DNA from: Sulfurospirillum diekertiae
Lineage (GTDB): Bacteria; Campylobacterota; Campylobacteria; Campylobacterales; Sulfurospirillaceae
NCBI RefSeq assembly: GCF_002162315.1
Contig: NZ_CP021416.1
Coordinates: 1,562,207-1,626,206, forward strand
Direction: 5' to 3'
DNA length: 64,000 nt
Of this stretch, positions 1 to 7,169 are shown in pieces (the stretch's first letter is position 1; each line of letters opens with the position of its first letter). The translations under genes were made by a program, and so were the position numbers. The notes beneath the pieces were generated by a model. It was not told where the DNA came from. It searched no databases and worked only from the letters and a program-made list of their open reading frames with translations.

Positions 1-366
1 TATGATATGGAAAAGCTTGTAGTTGACAAGATCAACAAAATCATCTCAGCTCTTGCAGAAGCAAATAACTTAAAATGTGTCATCGATAAAGCTGATTTTA
101 ATGACAAAACTAAGCTTGGCGATTGCAAGAACTCTATCAAAATATTTAACAATCTTGAGCTTGATGGCAACACCGCAGAAGGCAATGATATACTTGGTAA
201 TACGCTACTTTGCAACAGAATGTGGCAAAAGTAAAAGACAGTTTTATAGACCATCTGAAGTCTCCAATATTATATCGCAAATTATCGTCATAAAGAAAAA
301 TACCACTCAAAATCAAACGATTTATAAAACAAAACATGTGGAAGTGTGTCGCTCTTTTTAAAAGCC
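1..366 (+). pseudogene. Decayed type I restriction-modification methylase (HsdM) fragment
   Basis: Three consecutive reading frames carry successive pieces of the HsdM N6-adenine methylase family. The first frame (from about 7) gives an N-terminal domain stretch ending in AEGNDILGNT. After a small deletion (about six residues of the family pattern) and frame change near 200, the next frame gives YFATECGKSK, QFYRPSEVS and QTIYKT. A further shift near 330 gives TCGSVSLFLK, a damaged form of the S-adenosylmethionine motif DPTCGSGSL. The 5' end lies outside the window and the catalytic NPPF region is absent, so it cannot be active. I read it as a relic of a restriction locus on the island that ends at tRNA-Leu. 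Assignment to HsdM is from memory of the family motifs. Confidence 0.75.
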
Positions 367-472
367 TTTTCTAATTCTTTTAAATTTAAGTTTATTTTAA
401 CATTCCTATGAGACATTGGTTAGTTCTTTTATCTAAAATACTATTGATAAAATTTATTTAAAGGAACTTACC

Positions 473-949
473 ATGAAAAAGACGCTTAGTCTGCTTGTTA
501 GTAGTGTTGCGCTATTGGCTGTAACAGGAGGTGCATTAAACGCATCTGAACAAATTGCAAAATATGACAATTTAAATCATGTTGTCAACCCGGATGGCAA
601 AAAGGCATATGTCTTAAACTATGTTGAAACAGCGGATGGAAAGCCTGATAAAAAACTAACAATTAATATTCCAGAACTTCCCTACAAAGCCAGCTTCAAT
701 TTATGTCCAAATGTTGAAGAAGCAGATAAATGCAAAGGGTCTGTCTTTGTTAGAAAAAATGACGCTGAATTTTTAGTAGACTACAATGTAGTATTTTTAG
801 ACAGCATGAAAGACAAAAAACCAGCTATAACACAAATTGAGAGTACAGAGGTCCCAATGGCTCTAAATGTCAAAAGCGATGAAGAGGAATTGTTTCTTTA
901 CCAAACATTGAGCGTTCACAACCGTTATTGGATGTTAAAAAACAAATAA
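473..949 (+). CDS. Secreted protein of unknown function
   Basis: A 158-residue protein with a clear Sec signal peptide: MKK, then a hydrophobic stretch to about residue 22, with likely cleavage after an Ala-rich segment near ALNA. The mature part is about 135 residues, rich in Lys and Asp, with two cysteines about 10 residues apart (LCPNVEEADKC) that could form a periplasmic disulfide. I do not recognise the family. The start at 473 follows AAGGAAC. The gene is monocistronic, with a terminator-like hairpin directly after it. It lies between the two decayed restriction-locus fragments, yet its own frame is intact, which suggests it is still under selection or arrived recently. Confidence 0.75.
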   Translation: MKKTLSLLVSSVALLAVTGGALNASEQIAKYDNLNHVVNPDGKKAYVLNYVETADGKPDKKLTINIPELPYKASFNLCPNVEEADKCKGSVFVRKNDAEFLVDYNVVFLDSMKDKKPAITQIESTEVPMALNVKSDEEELFLYQTLSVHNRYWMLKNK

Positions 950-958
950 AACCTTGTG

Positions 959-997
959 AAGAAGTGGGTTTTAACAAGAAAGAGCCTGCTTCTTTTT
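959..997 (+). terminator. Probable rho-independent terminator
   Basis: A 10-bp stem (AAGAAGTGGG at 959-968 with CCTGCTTCTT at 985-994, two G-T wobbles) and a 16-base loop are followed by T residues. It sits 10 bases after the stop codon of the secreted-protein gene. From about 1000 to 1194 I see nothing identifiable. Confidence 0.55.
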
Positions 998-1194
998 AAA
1001 ACATTGCTCTTACCTTTCTATTTTTCTATTTTAACATCGTTTTTAAGCCATAAAACTTAATCAAAAGTGCCGTCCCTCTTTTTGAAGACTTAATATATCA
1101 ATACATTCAGATTATGATTGTGTACTTGAAGATGAAATACTCACGCTTGAGAGTTACAGATTTATTATGCGTTTAAACTTTAAAGCTTGAAATT

Positions 1195-1473
1195 TTGAAT
1201 CAATGGATAAACAACTCATCAGAAACTATTTCATCATTAGCGGCAAAAGAGCGATTGATTAGCAAAAAGTGTATTAAAAAGAAAAAAATACTCTTAAATT
1301 TTGAGCTTGCAAAACAGCCTATTGAGTGTATAAAATATATCATCGTTCATGAGATGATTCATCTACTTGAGCGATACCACAATGATAATTTTAAATCTTT
1401 GATGGATAAATATATGCCAAATTGGATTGAGAGAAAAAAACTCCTTGAATATTATCCTCTTTGTTGCTGTTGA
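1195..1473 (+). pseudogene. C-terminal remnant of a YgjP/SprT-like metallopeptidase
   Basis: The readable stretch matches the end of the YgjP (DUF45) zinc hydrolase family: LNFELAKQPIEC, then IIVHEMIHLLERYHNDNF with the HExxH zinc-binding motif, then MDKYMPNW. Family members are about 230 residues; only about 80 recognisable residues remain. The residues before LNFELAK are degenerate and there is no credible ATG or Shine-Dalgarno sequence (the frame opens with TTG). YgjP-like genes often accompany type I restriction operons, which fits the hsdM relic about 0.9 kb upstream. I call it a truncated gene, though a residual short product cannot be excluded. Confidence 0.65.
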
Positions 1474-1496
1474 TTGAAATAATTATACTGGAGTTT

Positions 1497-2528
1497 TTAC
1501 CCTAAATAATGCTCTGAGATATTAGCTCTTTCATGTTTCATGGCCCAAGAAACCTCCTGAAGAGCTTGTACGTAAGAAAGCCCACCAATAACTTGAATTT
1601 TAAAAAATCGCTCTTGTGCGTAATTCCATCGTAATCCATGAGTCGCATCATATTTTTGCCCTGTCTGATTTGCTGCTTTTTTAAGAGCTAATCGATACTT
1701 ATTTTTATTAATAATGAATTTTGAGTGTTGTATAAGATAAGCTTTTAGCTCTTGATAAGTTTCAACTTTAACCGATAAGTTCCCTGGCTTTCCTCCTTTC
1801 TCAACATCAAATATTCTTCCTTTTTGCATAGCCTCATATGTGTCGTATTCGTAGCCTTGCAGTTGAGGCACGCTAGAGTATGTATCATCTACTCTTGCAT
1901 ACTCAATAGTGTCACTTAGCGTATTATCTTTTAACTTATGCGTTTGCACTCTCATATATTCATCAATACGTAAGACCCCTTCTAATCTAGCCCCTGATTC
2001 ATATTGAATTTTTGCAGCAAGTTTGTACAAAGGATCTTCAATAGCATTAATAAGTGCTTTGGGGTTTTCATAAATGCGTGAAAAGTTAGGATCAGCACTG
2101 GTCTCTATCACGAGTTTGTGTTTTCTTGCATCATTAAGGATGGTTTGGCGAATGCTAAAATCGTATACATAGTGCGTATTCGTTGCATATCTTTGTTGTT
2201 CTTCAATAAATTTCTCATGAAGCATTGTTAATGCATGTTCAAGCTTACCAATTGCGCAACTAATGGTTTCAAGATATTGTTCACTTACTCCTTGAAATAC
2301 CTTTTTCATCATAAAGCCCATGATATACTCTGGGGTAAGCTTTTGAAGATCTTTAATGCCATAGTTGTCTTTTACATAATTACCTAATTGATTCCATATC
2401 TCTCTATATGTTTGAATCGTCCTAGTATTGGCTAGCTCTCCAGTTTGTTTTTGAAGAGCCTTGGATAGTCCTGGATGAAAAATGACTTCTGAGAGTAGTC
2501 CTGTTTGGTATTCAATTTTACTTCTCAT
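1497..2528 (-). CDS. Tyrosine recombinase / phage-integrase-family protein
   Basis: The C-terminal half of this 343-residue protein shows the spaced catalytic residues of tyrosine recombinases. There is an Arg in ESGARLEG (about residue 180), the box HGLRWN (His-x-x-Arg, about 295) and a late KHERANISEHYLG carrying the second His and the likely nucleophilic Tyr about four residues from the end. The N-terminal half (about 35-150) looks like a helical SAM-like core-binding domain. The start overlaps the stop of the upstream gene by 4 bases (ATGA), so the two are translationally coupled. It lies at the distal part of a four-gene minus-strand cluster on the island. It differs from the P4-type integrase at 5145 and may serve an older or nested mobile element. 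Confidence 0.7.
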   Translation of the reverse strand: MRSKIEYQTGLLSEVIFHPGLSKALQKQTGELANTRTIQTYREIWNQLGNYVKDNYGIKDLQKLTPEYIMGFMMKKVFQGVSEQYLETISCAIGKLEHALTMLHEKFIEEQQRYATNTHYVYDFSIRQTILNDARKHKLVIETSADPNFSRIYENPKALINAIEDPLYKLAAKIQYESGARLEGVLRIDEYMRVQTHKLKDNTLSDTIEYARVDDTYSSVPQLQGYEYDTYEAMQKGRIFDVEKGGKPGNLSVKVETYQELKAYLIQHSKFIINKNKYRLALKKAANQTGQKYDATHGLRWNYAQERFFKIQVIGGLSYVQALQEVSWAMKHERANISEHYLG

Positions 2529-3061
2529 TCGTACACCTTAGGTGTTTTGAGTTTAAATGATTTTTCACTGTAAAAACATTCGACACTTTCATTGAGTGCT
2601 TCTTCAACGATTGTCCCACTATGTAAATAGTAATGCAATTGTCTTACCAAAATACGACATTCAACTTTACATAATGTTTCAGCTAAGATAAAATTCTTTG
2701 CTTTCCTATCAAACACTTCGATACAAATATTGGTTGGCTTTTTAGGGTGCAAATAGAGCTTGATTCCATTCGCTCTTTCATAATTAAATATGGCATAGTT
2801 CTTTTGACTCATAAGCTGGGAATGGATAAATGCCAGTAGAATCTCTTGAAAATGAATAATGAAGATACGATTCACCAAAGGTGTTGTTCTCCAATAAAGT
2901 GTATCTATTTCGTAATAGGGATGACTTTTTTGTAACACATACCCACTCTCAATTTTTCCATTTTTCCCAGCACTGGTTGGGATAATCTTATTTTCTGGGA
3001 TTTCTATTCTATCTGTAGCAAGATAAAACTCTTGAATCAATGGTATTACATGTAAACTCAT
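2525..3061 (-). CDS. Hypothetical island protein coupled to the recombinase
   Basis: A 178-residue soluble protein with no recognisable domain. Its last codon overlaps the recombinase start (ATGA), and its start at 3061 is preceded by AAGGAG. Several aromatic residues (YWRTTP, HYYLH) and two cysteines near VECRILV stand out, but no catalytic motif. The second to fifth codons contain one copy of the genome-wide palindrome TTACATGTAAA (3046-3056), read as Leu-His-Val. Coupling suggests a role with the recombinase, for example in DNA binding or transfer control, but this is inference only. Confidence 0.55.
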   Translation of the reverse strand: MSLHVIPLIQEFYLATDRIEIPENKIIPTSAGKNGKIESGYVLQKSHPYYEIDTLYWRTTPLVNRIFIIHFQEILLAFIHSQLMSQKNYAIFNYERANGIKLYLHPKKPTNICIEVFDRKAKNFILAETLCKVECRILVRQLHYYLHSGTIVEEALNESVECFYSEKSFKLKTPKVYE

Positions 3062-3134
3062 ACGAACTCCTTATATAGTTTTTTTGTAAAGATAAAACCC
3101 TATAGATACTATTCGTTTTAAAAAGCATAATTTT

Positions 3135-3644
3135 TTAAAAATCACTCTTTACTTGCCTTACAGCATATTTAAGATCTTCAACTTTTTGTTTTATGTTGGG
3201 ATAAAGTCTGGCTATAAGAGTATGATCTACTTTGAAAGAATGGTGTTTTGCTAAAAAGGCCTTTACTTTTGGAAAACTAAAATGTTCTTCTTTAACTAAG
3301 CGATAGACCAAAGGGGCATAGTGTCCTAATAGCTTAGACGACTTGGTAACCTTTTTCTTTTTGTGGGCTGCTAATGTCACTTTTATTTGCATGTTAAATT
3401 TCTCCTCTAGGGTAGTTAATTCCTTTGAATGCTTTTTTGCAGAACCAAGGTGTAAGGTATGGTAATGTGCTTCAAGGGAGAATAGAAGCGCACTATGTAA
3501 AAGATGAGAGCGATTTAGCTTAGAATCATTTCGTGATTTAAGAGCGTAGTAACGCTCTAAACTATTTTCCAAAATTTCACATTGCGTTACATCTGGTATT
3601 TTTGAAAATTTCCGTAAAAGCTGCTCTTGGGTATATGTTTTCAA
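3135..3644 (-). CDS. Hypothetical protein, possible DNA-binding mobile-element protein
   Basis: A 169-residue, strongly basic protein. A Lys-rich segment (AAHKKKKVTKSSK, about 93-105) is followed by LVYRLVKEEHFSFPKVKAFLAKHH and then HTLIARLYPNIK. This has the look of a helix-turn-helix or winged region in which a short helix is followed by a recognition helix. I do not recognise the family. It is read in the same direction as the AlpA-like gene, whose stop lies 6 bases upstream of its start. Position and charge suggest a DNA-binding accessory of the element. Confidence 0.5.
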   Translation of the reverse strand: MKTYTQEQLLRKFSKIPDVTQCEILENSLERYYALKSRNDSKLNRSHLLHSALLFSLEAHYHTLHLGSAKKHSKELTTLEEKFNMQIKVTLAAHKKKKVTKSSKLLGHYAPLVYRLVKEEHFSFPKVKAFLAKHHSFKVDHTLIARLYPNIKQKVEDLKYAVRQVKSDF

Positions 3645-3650
3645 GAAATA

Positions 3651-3854
3651 TTATTTAGATTTATTTTGTAGATTTATTTCATAAGCTATAGGATCTTTTA
3701 AATATTCCATTAATTCACTTTCCCTCCACCGTGGGCTCCTAGAGCCTAAATAGATGGGAGAAGGCGCTTTTTTTAATTTCATTAGATTGCGCCAGCTACC
3801 TTCTTTTTTATTAACTATTTGAAGTACATTTGCAAGACGATATAATTTATCCAT
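3651..3854 (-). CDS. AlpA/MerR-like small helix-turn-helix regulator
   Basis: A 67-residue protein with the pattern of AlpA-type phage regulators: an N-terminal YRLANVLQIV helix pair, then IYLGSRSPRWRESELMEYL, where the family has the P-x-x-x-x-W-x-x-x-E/D-I/L-x-x-W/Y-L recognition segment. AlpA proteins act as transcription factors for excision or integrase genes of P4-like elements. It is the first gene of the minus-strand cluster 3854-1497, which ends in a recombinase, so control of that operon is likely. It faces a divergent repressor-like gene across a repeat-rich spacer. Confidence 0.65.
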   Translation of the reverse strand: MDKLYRLANVLQIVNKKEGSWRNLMKLKKAPSPIYLGSRSPRWRESELMEYLKDPIAYEINLQNKSK

Positions 3855-3893
3855 TTTTTATTCCTAGTATGATATATTTTTTACAAAATAAAT

Positions 3894-4119
3894 CTGCATT
3901 TATTGCGGTATAATATTGTATATTTTATTAATATTAGCTTATAAATGCAGTTATTTGCATATTTTACGGTTTATTTATACTACTTTAACTATTTAATTAT
4001 ATGATATTGTCTAATACTTCACTTAGATGATAAAACTTTTTTATCATTCCTTGCCTTTTTTGTGATATAATGATGTAATTAAGAATTTAATGCGCTTTAT
4101 TCGCGGTATATTATTGTAT
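3894..4119. promoter_or_regulatory. Divergent control region with direct and inverted repeats
   Basis: The 295-base spacer between the AlpA-like gene and the CI-like repressor is very AT-rich. A 17-mer occurs twice as a direct repeat with one mismatch: GCGGTATAATATTGTAT at 3905-3921 and GCGGTATATTATTGTAT at 4103-4119. Each copy includes a -10-like TATAAT or TATATT. An inverted repeat, CTGCATTTAT (3894-3903) and ATAAATGCAG (3941-3950), flanks the first copy. Such a layout suits operators for the adjacent repressor and AlpA-like regulator acting as a switch between two transcripts. Confidence 0.4.
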
Positions 4120-4149
4120 TTAAATTTAATAAGCTTTAAAAGGGGATAT

Positions 4150-4557
4150 ATGCAGTTTAATGCAAATTATTTTATCGACCGATTACTTGATTACTATAAA
4201 GTTGCAACCATTGTTGCACTATCTTCTAAAATGCAAATATCGCAACAAACTATAACGTCATGGCGGACACGTAATTCTGTTTCAGCAATTCGTAAAAAGT
4301 GCCGAGAATTAGGTATTTATCACGATATTTTTAATAATTTAATATCTTCAAACAATAATTTTCAAAATGCAAATTTAAGTGGCGGTGCTACTGGAGTTGA
4401 AATTGGCTCCATAAACAAATCAATTCATTCTATTGCGAATAATGATTTTGGTTGTGATGATCTTGTCAAATCTCTTGTTAAAGAGCTTTGCAAGAAATAT
4501 AAAGACGATATGGACACTCTTAAAACTTTATTGTTTCAACTAACTCTCCAGAAGTAA
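4150..4557 (+). CDS. CI-like phage repressor-type HTH protein
   Basis: I chose the ATG at 4150 because AAAAGGGG precedes it; a longer reading from 4090 has no Shine-Dalgarno sequence. The 135-residue product begins with a CI-repressor-type helix-turn-helix: FIDRLLDYYKV, then LSSKMQISQQTITSWRTRNSV, then a third helix, as in the bacteriophage CI N-terminal domain. There is no LexA-like peptidase domain. The middle holds a linker with NFQNANLSG and ATGVEIGSIN, and a related linker opens the next protein, 4 bases downstream. The C-terminus is a short helical segment. It likely represses the divergent AlpA-recombinase operon. Confidence 0.65.
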   Translation: MQFNANYFIDRLLDYYKVATIVALSSKMQISQQTITSWRTRNSVSAIRKKCRELGIYHDIFNNLISSNNNFQNANLSGGATGVEIGSINKSIHSIANNDFGCDDLVKSLVKELCKKYKDDMDTLKTLLFQLTLQK

Positions 4558-4561
4558 AAAA

Positions 4562-5119
4562 ATGGATAATTCAGATATTACTACTTCTATTGATACGATA
4601 AAGAATGATTTTAGAGATGCAAATTTCCAAGATGAATCAGCAGGGGTTAAATTAAATAATTGCAAAATCAACTTATTGACTAATCAATTTAATTTCCCAA
4701 AACTTCATTGCATCTTTGATAAACCAAAATTTGATTCTCAAAAATTTATACAAACTGGGGCACATACTCTTGTCTATTTTTTAATTATTATTGTTAGTGC
4801 TTTTTTGATTTTAGTAACTGTATTCGATTCGCAATTTAAAAATTTAAAAGATTTAGAACCTTATCTTGTAAAAATTCTAATTGATTTAATTATGTTGGTT
4901 TTGGTACTTGTGGCTTTTTTTGAGGTTTTCTATCGAAAATATAAAATAAATTTTTCAAATAAGCTATGCTCTATTATTAGAAAAAGTTTTCTTTTCTACA
5001 TTTTACTTTTTACTTTTTTAACATTATTATATATTTATTTTGGTTTGTACAAGTTTGCATTGCTATTTTTTATGGCCGCCACATACACTTTAGTTATTTT
5101 ATTTCTGGTAAAAAAATAA
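4562..5119 (+). CDS. Membrane protein of unknown function paired with the repressor
   Basis: A 185-residue protein. Residues 1-60 are soluble and contain DFRDANFQDESAGVKLNNCK, which resembles the linker of the neighbouring repressor. They are followed by about four membrane helices: roughly 65-87, 100-120, 141-160 and 162-182. I do not recognise the family. It is probably co-transcribed with the repressor, since only 4 bases separate them. A pairing of HTH regulator and membrane protein could be a superinfection-exclusion, sensory or toxin-like module; the sequence does not decide between these. Confidence 0.6.
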   Translation: MDNSDITTSIDTIKNDFRDANFQDESAGVKLNNCKINLLTNQFNFPKLHCIFDKPKFDSQKFIQTGAHTLVYFLIIIVSAFLILVTVFDSQFKNLKDLEPYLVKILIDLIMLVLVLVAFFEVFYRKYKINFSNKLCSIIRKSFLFYILLFTFLTLLYIYFGLYKFALLFFMAATYTLVILFLVKK

Positions 5120-5144
5120 CTATAGTAGTTTTAAATTAATTTGT

Positions 5145-6369
5145 TTAAATACTTAACTTCAACTGGTCTAAATAATCACTCCACCATTGCATTAATATCT
5201 TTCTTTCTTTTAAATATTCAGCATGATTGTATGCGGCTTTTACACCAGAGCGTTCAGCGTGAGCCAATTGCCTTTCTATAGCATCACTATGAATTCCATG
5301 CTCACTGATTTGTTCATGTAAGATTGTTGAAGCCATTGCGCGAAATCCATGATAGACAATTTCTTCTTTTGAATATCCTAACCGTCTCAGAGCATAGTTA
5401 AGCGTGTTTTCACTCATTATTTTTATATTAGAGATTGAAGAAGGGAAAACATATAGACTACAATGTGCATTAATTGAATATGCGTGTTTCAAAATTTCTA
5501 TTGTTCGATCTGTAAGTGGAACAATATGAGGAGCTTTCATTTTCATTTTAGCTGCTGGAATTCTAATTTCTCTTTTTTCAAAATCTATTTCTTTCCACTC
5601 TAATGATCTTATATTAGAAGACCGTAAAAAAATATAAGGTGAAATCATCAAAGCTAGTTTAGTGTTAATATCACCTTTGTAGCCATCAATAGCGCGGAGG
5701 AGGGCACCAACTTCTTGTGAATCTGTTATTGTTGGGAAATGCCTACGCTCTTGCGCTTGAATAACCATACTTTTTTCAATATCGGCAATAATATTATGCT
5801 CAACAATTTGCATAGTAACAGCATAACGCCAAATATTATTGAGCATGTTTAAAACTCGATCAGCTACTTCAAAAGCACCTTTATTTTGGATTTCTTTTAA
5901 TATAGCTATTACTTCTAAACGACTAATTGTTTTGATATCCTTTTGCCCAATACTAATATATACATGATTAACTAAAAAGCTTTTTTTCTTTTGAATAGTT
6001 GTTTGAGCAAGTTTTCCAGCTTTTATATTAAACCATTCTTCTGATATATTTTGTAGAGTTGTACAATGTGCCAATTCTTTTTTATTATCTTTACGCTCTT
6101 GAGACGGATCAATGCTCTTGAATATTTTTTCTTTTGATTCCTGTCTTAACTTTCTAGCTTGTGCAAGTGTTATTTCTGGATATGTTCCAAAAGAGATTGT
6201 TTTTCGTGTACCTTGAAATCTGTAATCAAAACCCCATCTTTTATTTCGTTCTTTTTTAGACCAAATAATAATATATAGTCCATCACCATCATAAAGTTTA
6301 TAGTCTTTTTCTTTTCGCTTAGCATTTTTTTATCTGCATCTCAGATAGCGGTATAATCGACTTAGCCAT
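5145..6369 (-). CDS. P4-type tyrosine integrase, interrupted by one frameshift
   Basis: The full gene starts at ATG 6369 (MAKSII...) and would give about 407 residues, the usual P4-integrase length. The N-terminal DUF4102-like arm-binding domain (DYKLYDGDGL, SFGTYPEITL) is broken by one extra A in a 7-A run (plus-strand T at 6325-6331). Six A would read QIKNAKRKEK, matching the family. Downstream the frame is open. Catalytic residues are visible: Arg in FLRSSNIRSLEW, Lys in the AKMKMKAPH region, HGFRAMAS (His-x-x-Arg), LAHAERSGV and the Tyr of AAYNHAEY. It lies 190 bases from the 3' end of tRNA-Leu, its likely integration target. It may be inactive, phase-variable, or intact with a sequencing error. 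Confidence 0.8.
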
Positions 6370-6375
6370 GATAAA

Positions 6376-6454
6376 TGACAGTACCTCACTTTATTTTTTT
6401 TGTAATTGTAGCATGTACTGTCAAAAATACTGTCATATATTTTGAATGTCAGTA
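6376..6454. repeat. Candidate integrase/excisionase-binding repeats beside the attachment site
   Basis: TGACAGTAC at 6376-6384 is exactly inverted as GTACTGTCA at 6415-6423. TACTGTCA recurs at 6428-6435, 12 bases after the previous one, and a degenerate TGTCAGTA lies at 6447-6454. The cluster sits between the integrase start and the tRNA-Leu 3' end, where arm-type or Xis sites normally lie. It could also autoregulate the integrase promoter. Confidence 0.45.
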
Positions 6455-6558
6455 AATTTATCTGATGTTATTTGAAGGTAAATAGAGCACATAAAGCGCT
6501 ATTTAAAAGGGTTTTATGAGGTTAAATGAACTTTTATGATTGTGTTTAAAAGAAGAGA

Positions 6559-6643
6559 TGGTACCTGAGGCCGGACTCGAACCGGCATATGTCTCCATAC
6601 TAGATTTTGAGTCTAGCGCGTCTACCAATTTCACCACTCAGGC
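6559..6643 (-). tRNA. tRNA-Leu (anticodon CAA)
   Basis: The minus strand folds as a type II tRNA with encoded CCA. The acceptor is GCCTGAG with CTCAGGT, the anticodon stem is CTAGA/TCTAG with loop CTCAAAA (anticodon CAA), a long variable arm follows, and the T arm is GCCGG-TTCGAGT-CCGGC. Its 3' end points toward the integrase at 5145-6369, making it the probable attachment site of the island. I did not find a second copy of the tRNA 3' end in 1-6558, so the other junction is probably outside the window. Confidence 0.95.
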
Positions 6644-6670
6644 ACTGTAAATAAGAGTTGGAATTATACA

Positions 6671-6714
6671 AAAAAAAGCTTAAACATCAGTAAAACTGAA
6701 TGTCTAAGCTTTTT
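6671..6714 (-). terminator. Terminator of the HU gene
   Basis: An imperfect inverted repeat of about 19 bp: AAAAAGCTTAAACATCAGT against ACTGAATGTCTAAGCTTTTT on the plus strand. Read on the minus strand it ends in a run of T, 12 bases after the HU stop codon. Confidence 0.7.
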
Positions 6715-6725
6715 GAGGTGAAGAA

Positions 6726-7004
6726 TTAAGCTTTTGCTACAACGTCTTTAAGTTTTTTACCAACTTTAAATTTGACAGCTGTTGTTTTAGCAACATCAAC
6801 GACTCTGTTTGTACCAGGAACTCTAGCTTTTCTAGCTGCTCTTGTTGCAGTACTAAATGTACCAAAACCGATAAAGCTTACGTCTTTGCCAGCAACTAGT
6901 GCTTCGCTGATGGCTTCTAAAGCTGCATCAATAGCTTTTTGACTATCTTTTTTAGAAAGACCCGCTTTCTCAGAGACCGCTTGGATAAATTCCGCTTTTT
7001 TCAT
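6726..7004 (-). CDS. hup: DNA-binding protein HU
   Basis: A 92-residue histone-like protein of the HU/IHF family. It begins MKKAEFIQAVSEKAGLSKKDS and has the dimer core ALEAISEALVAG. The DNA-embracing arm is marked by FIGFGTFSTATRAARKARVPGTN, with the typical Gly-Phe-Gly-x-Phe and a Pro at the arm tip, and the C-terminus is VKFKVGKKLKDVV. HU homodimers bend and compact DNA without strong sequence preference. It has its own terminator. Upstream on the minus strand are TACAAT- and TATATT-like -10 candidates between about 7020 and 7050. It is a core gene just outside the island boundary. Confidence 0.95.
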   Translation of the reverse strand: MKKAEFIQAVSEKAGLSKKDSQKAIDAALEAISEALVAGKDVSFIGFGTFSTATRAARKARVPGTNRVVDVAKTTAVKFKVGKKLKDVVAKA

Positions 7005-7085
7005 TGCTCATTCCTTAATATAAAGTGTTTGTGTGAGGATTGTACAATTTTTTTTTAAAAAAAGACAATAATTTTTTTTAAAAAG

Positions 7086-7114
7086 TTAAAGAATATGCCC
7101 AAAAAGTCGATATT
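7086..7114 (+). promoter_or_regulatory. Possible FliA (sigma-28) promoter of flgL
   Basis: TTAAAG at 7086-7091 and CGATATT at 7108-7114, separated by 16 bases, resemble the flagellar sigma-28 elements of campylobacters (CGATAT at -10). They lie 56 bases before the flgL start. I saw no sigma-54 TGGCAC-N5-TTGC pattern here. Confidence 0.4.
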
Positions 7115-7169
7115 TTATACAAGGAATTAAAATTGCTTAGGTGATTAAAGAAAATCTTTGGAGTAAATC

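Noticed and set aside
1..6558. Second attachment site (direct repeat of the tRNA-Leu 3' end) inside the window
   Set aside because: I scanned by eye for GCCGG-TTCGAGTCC-type sequence and found none; the other island end is probably upstream of position 1.
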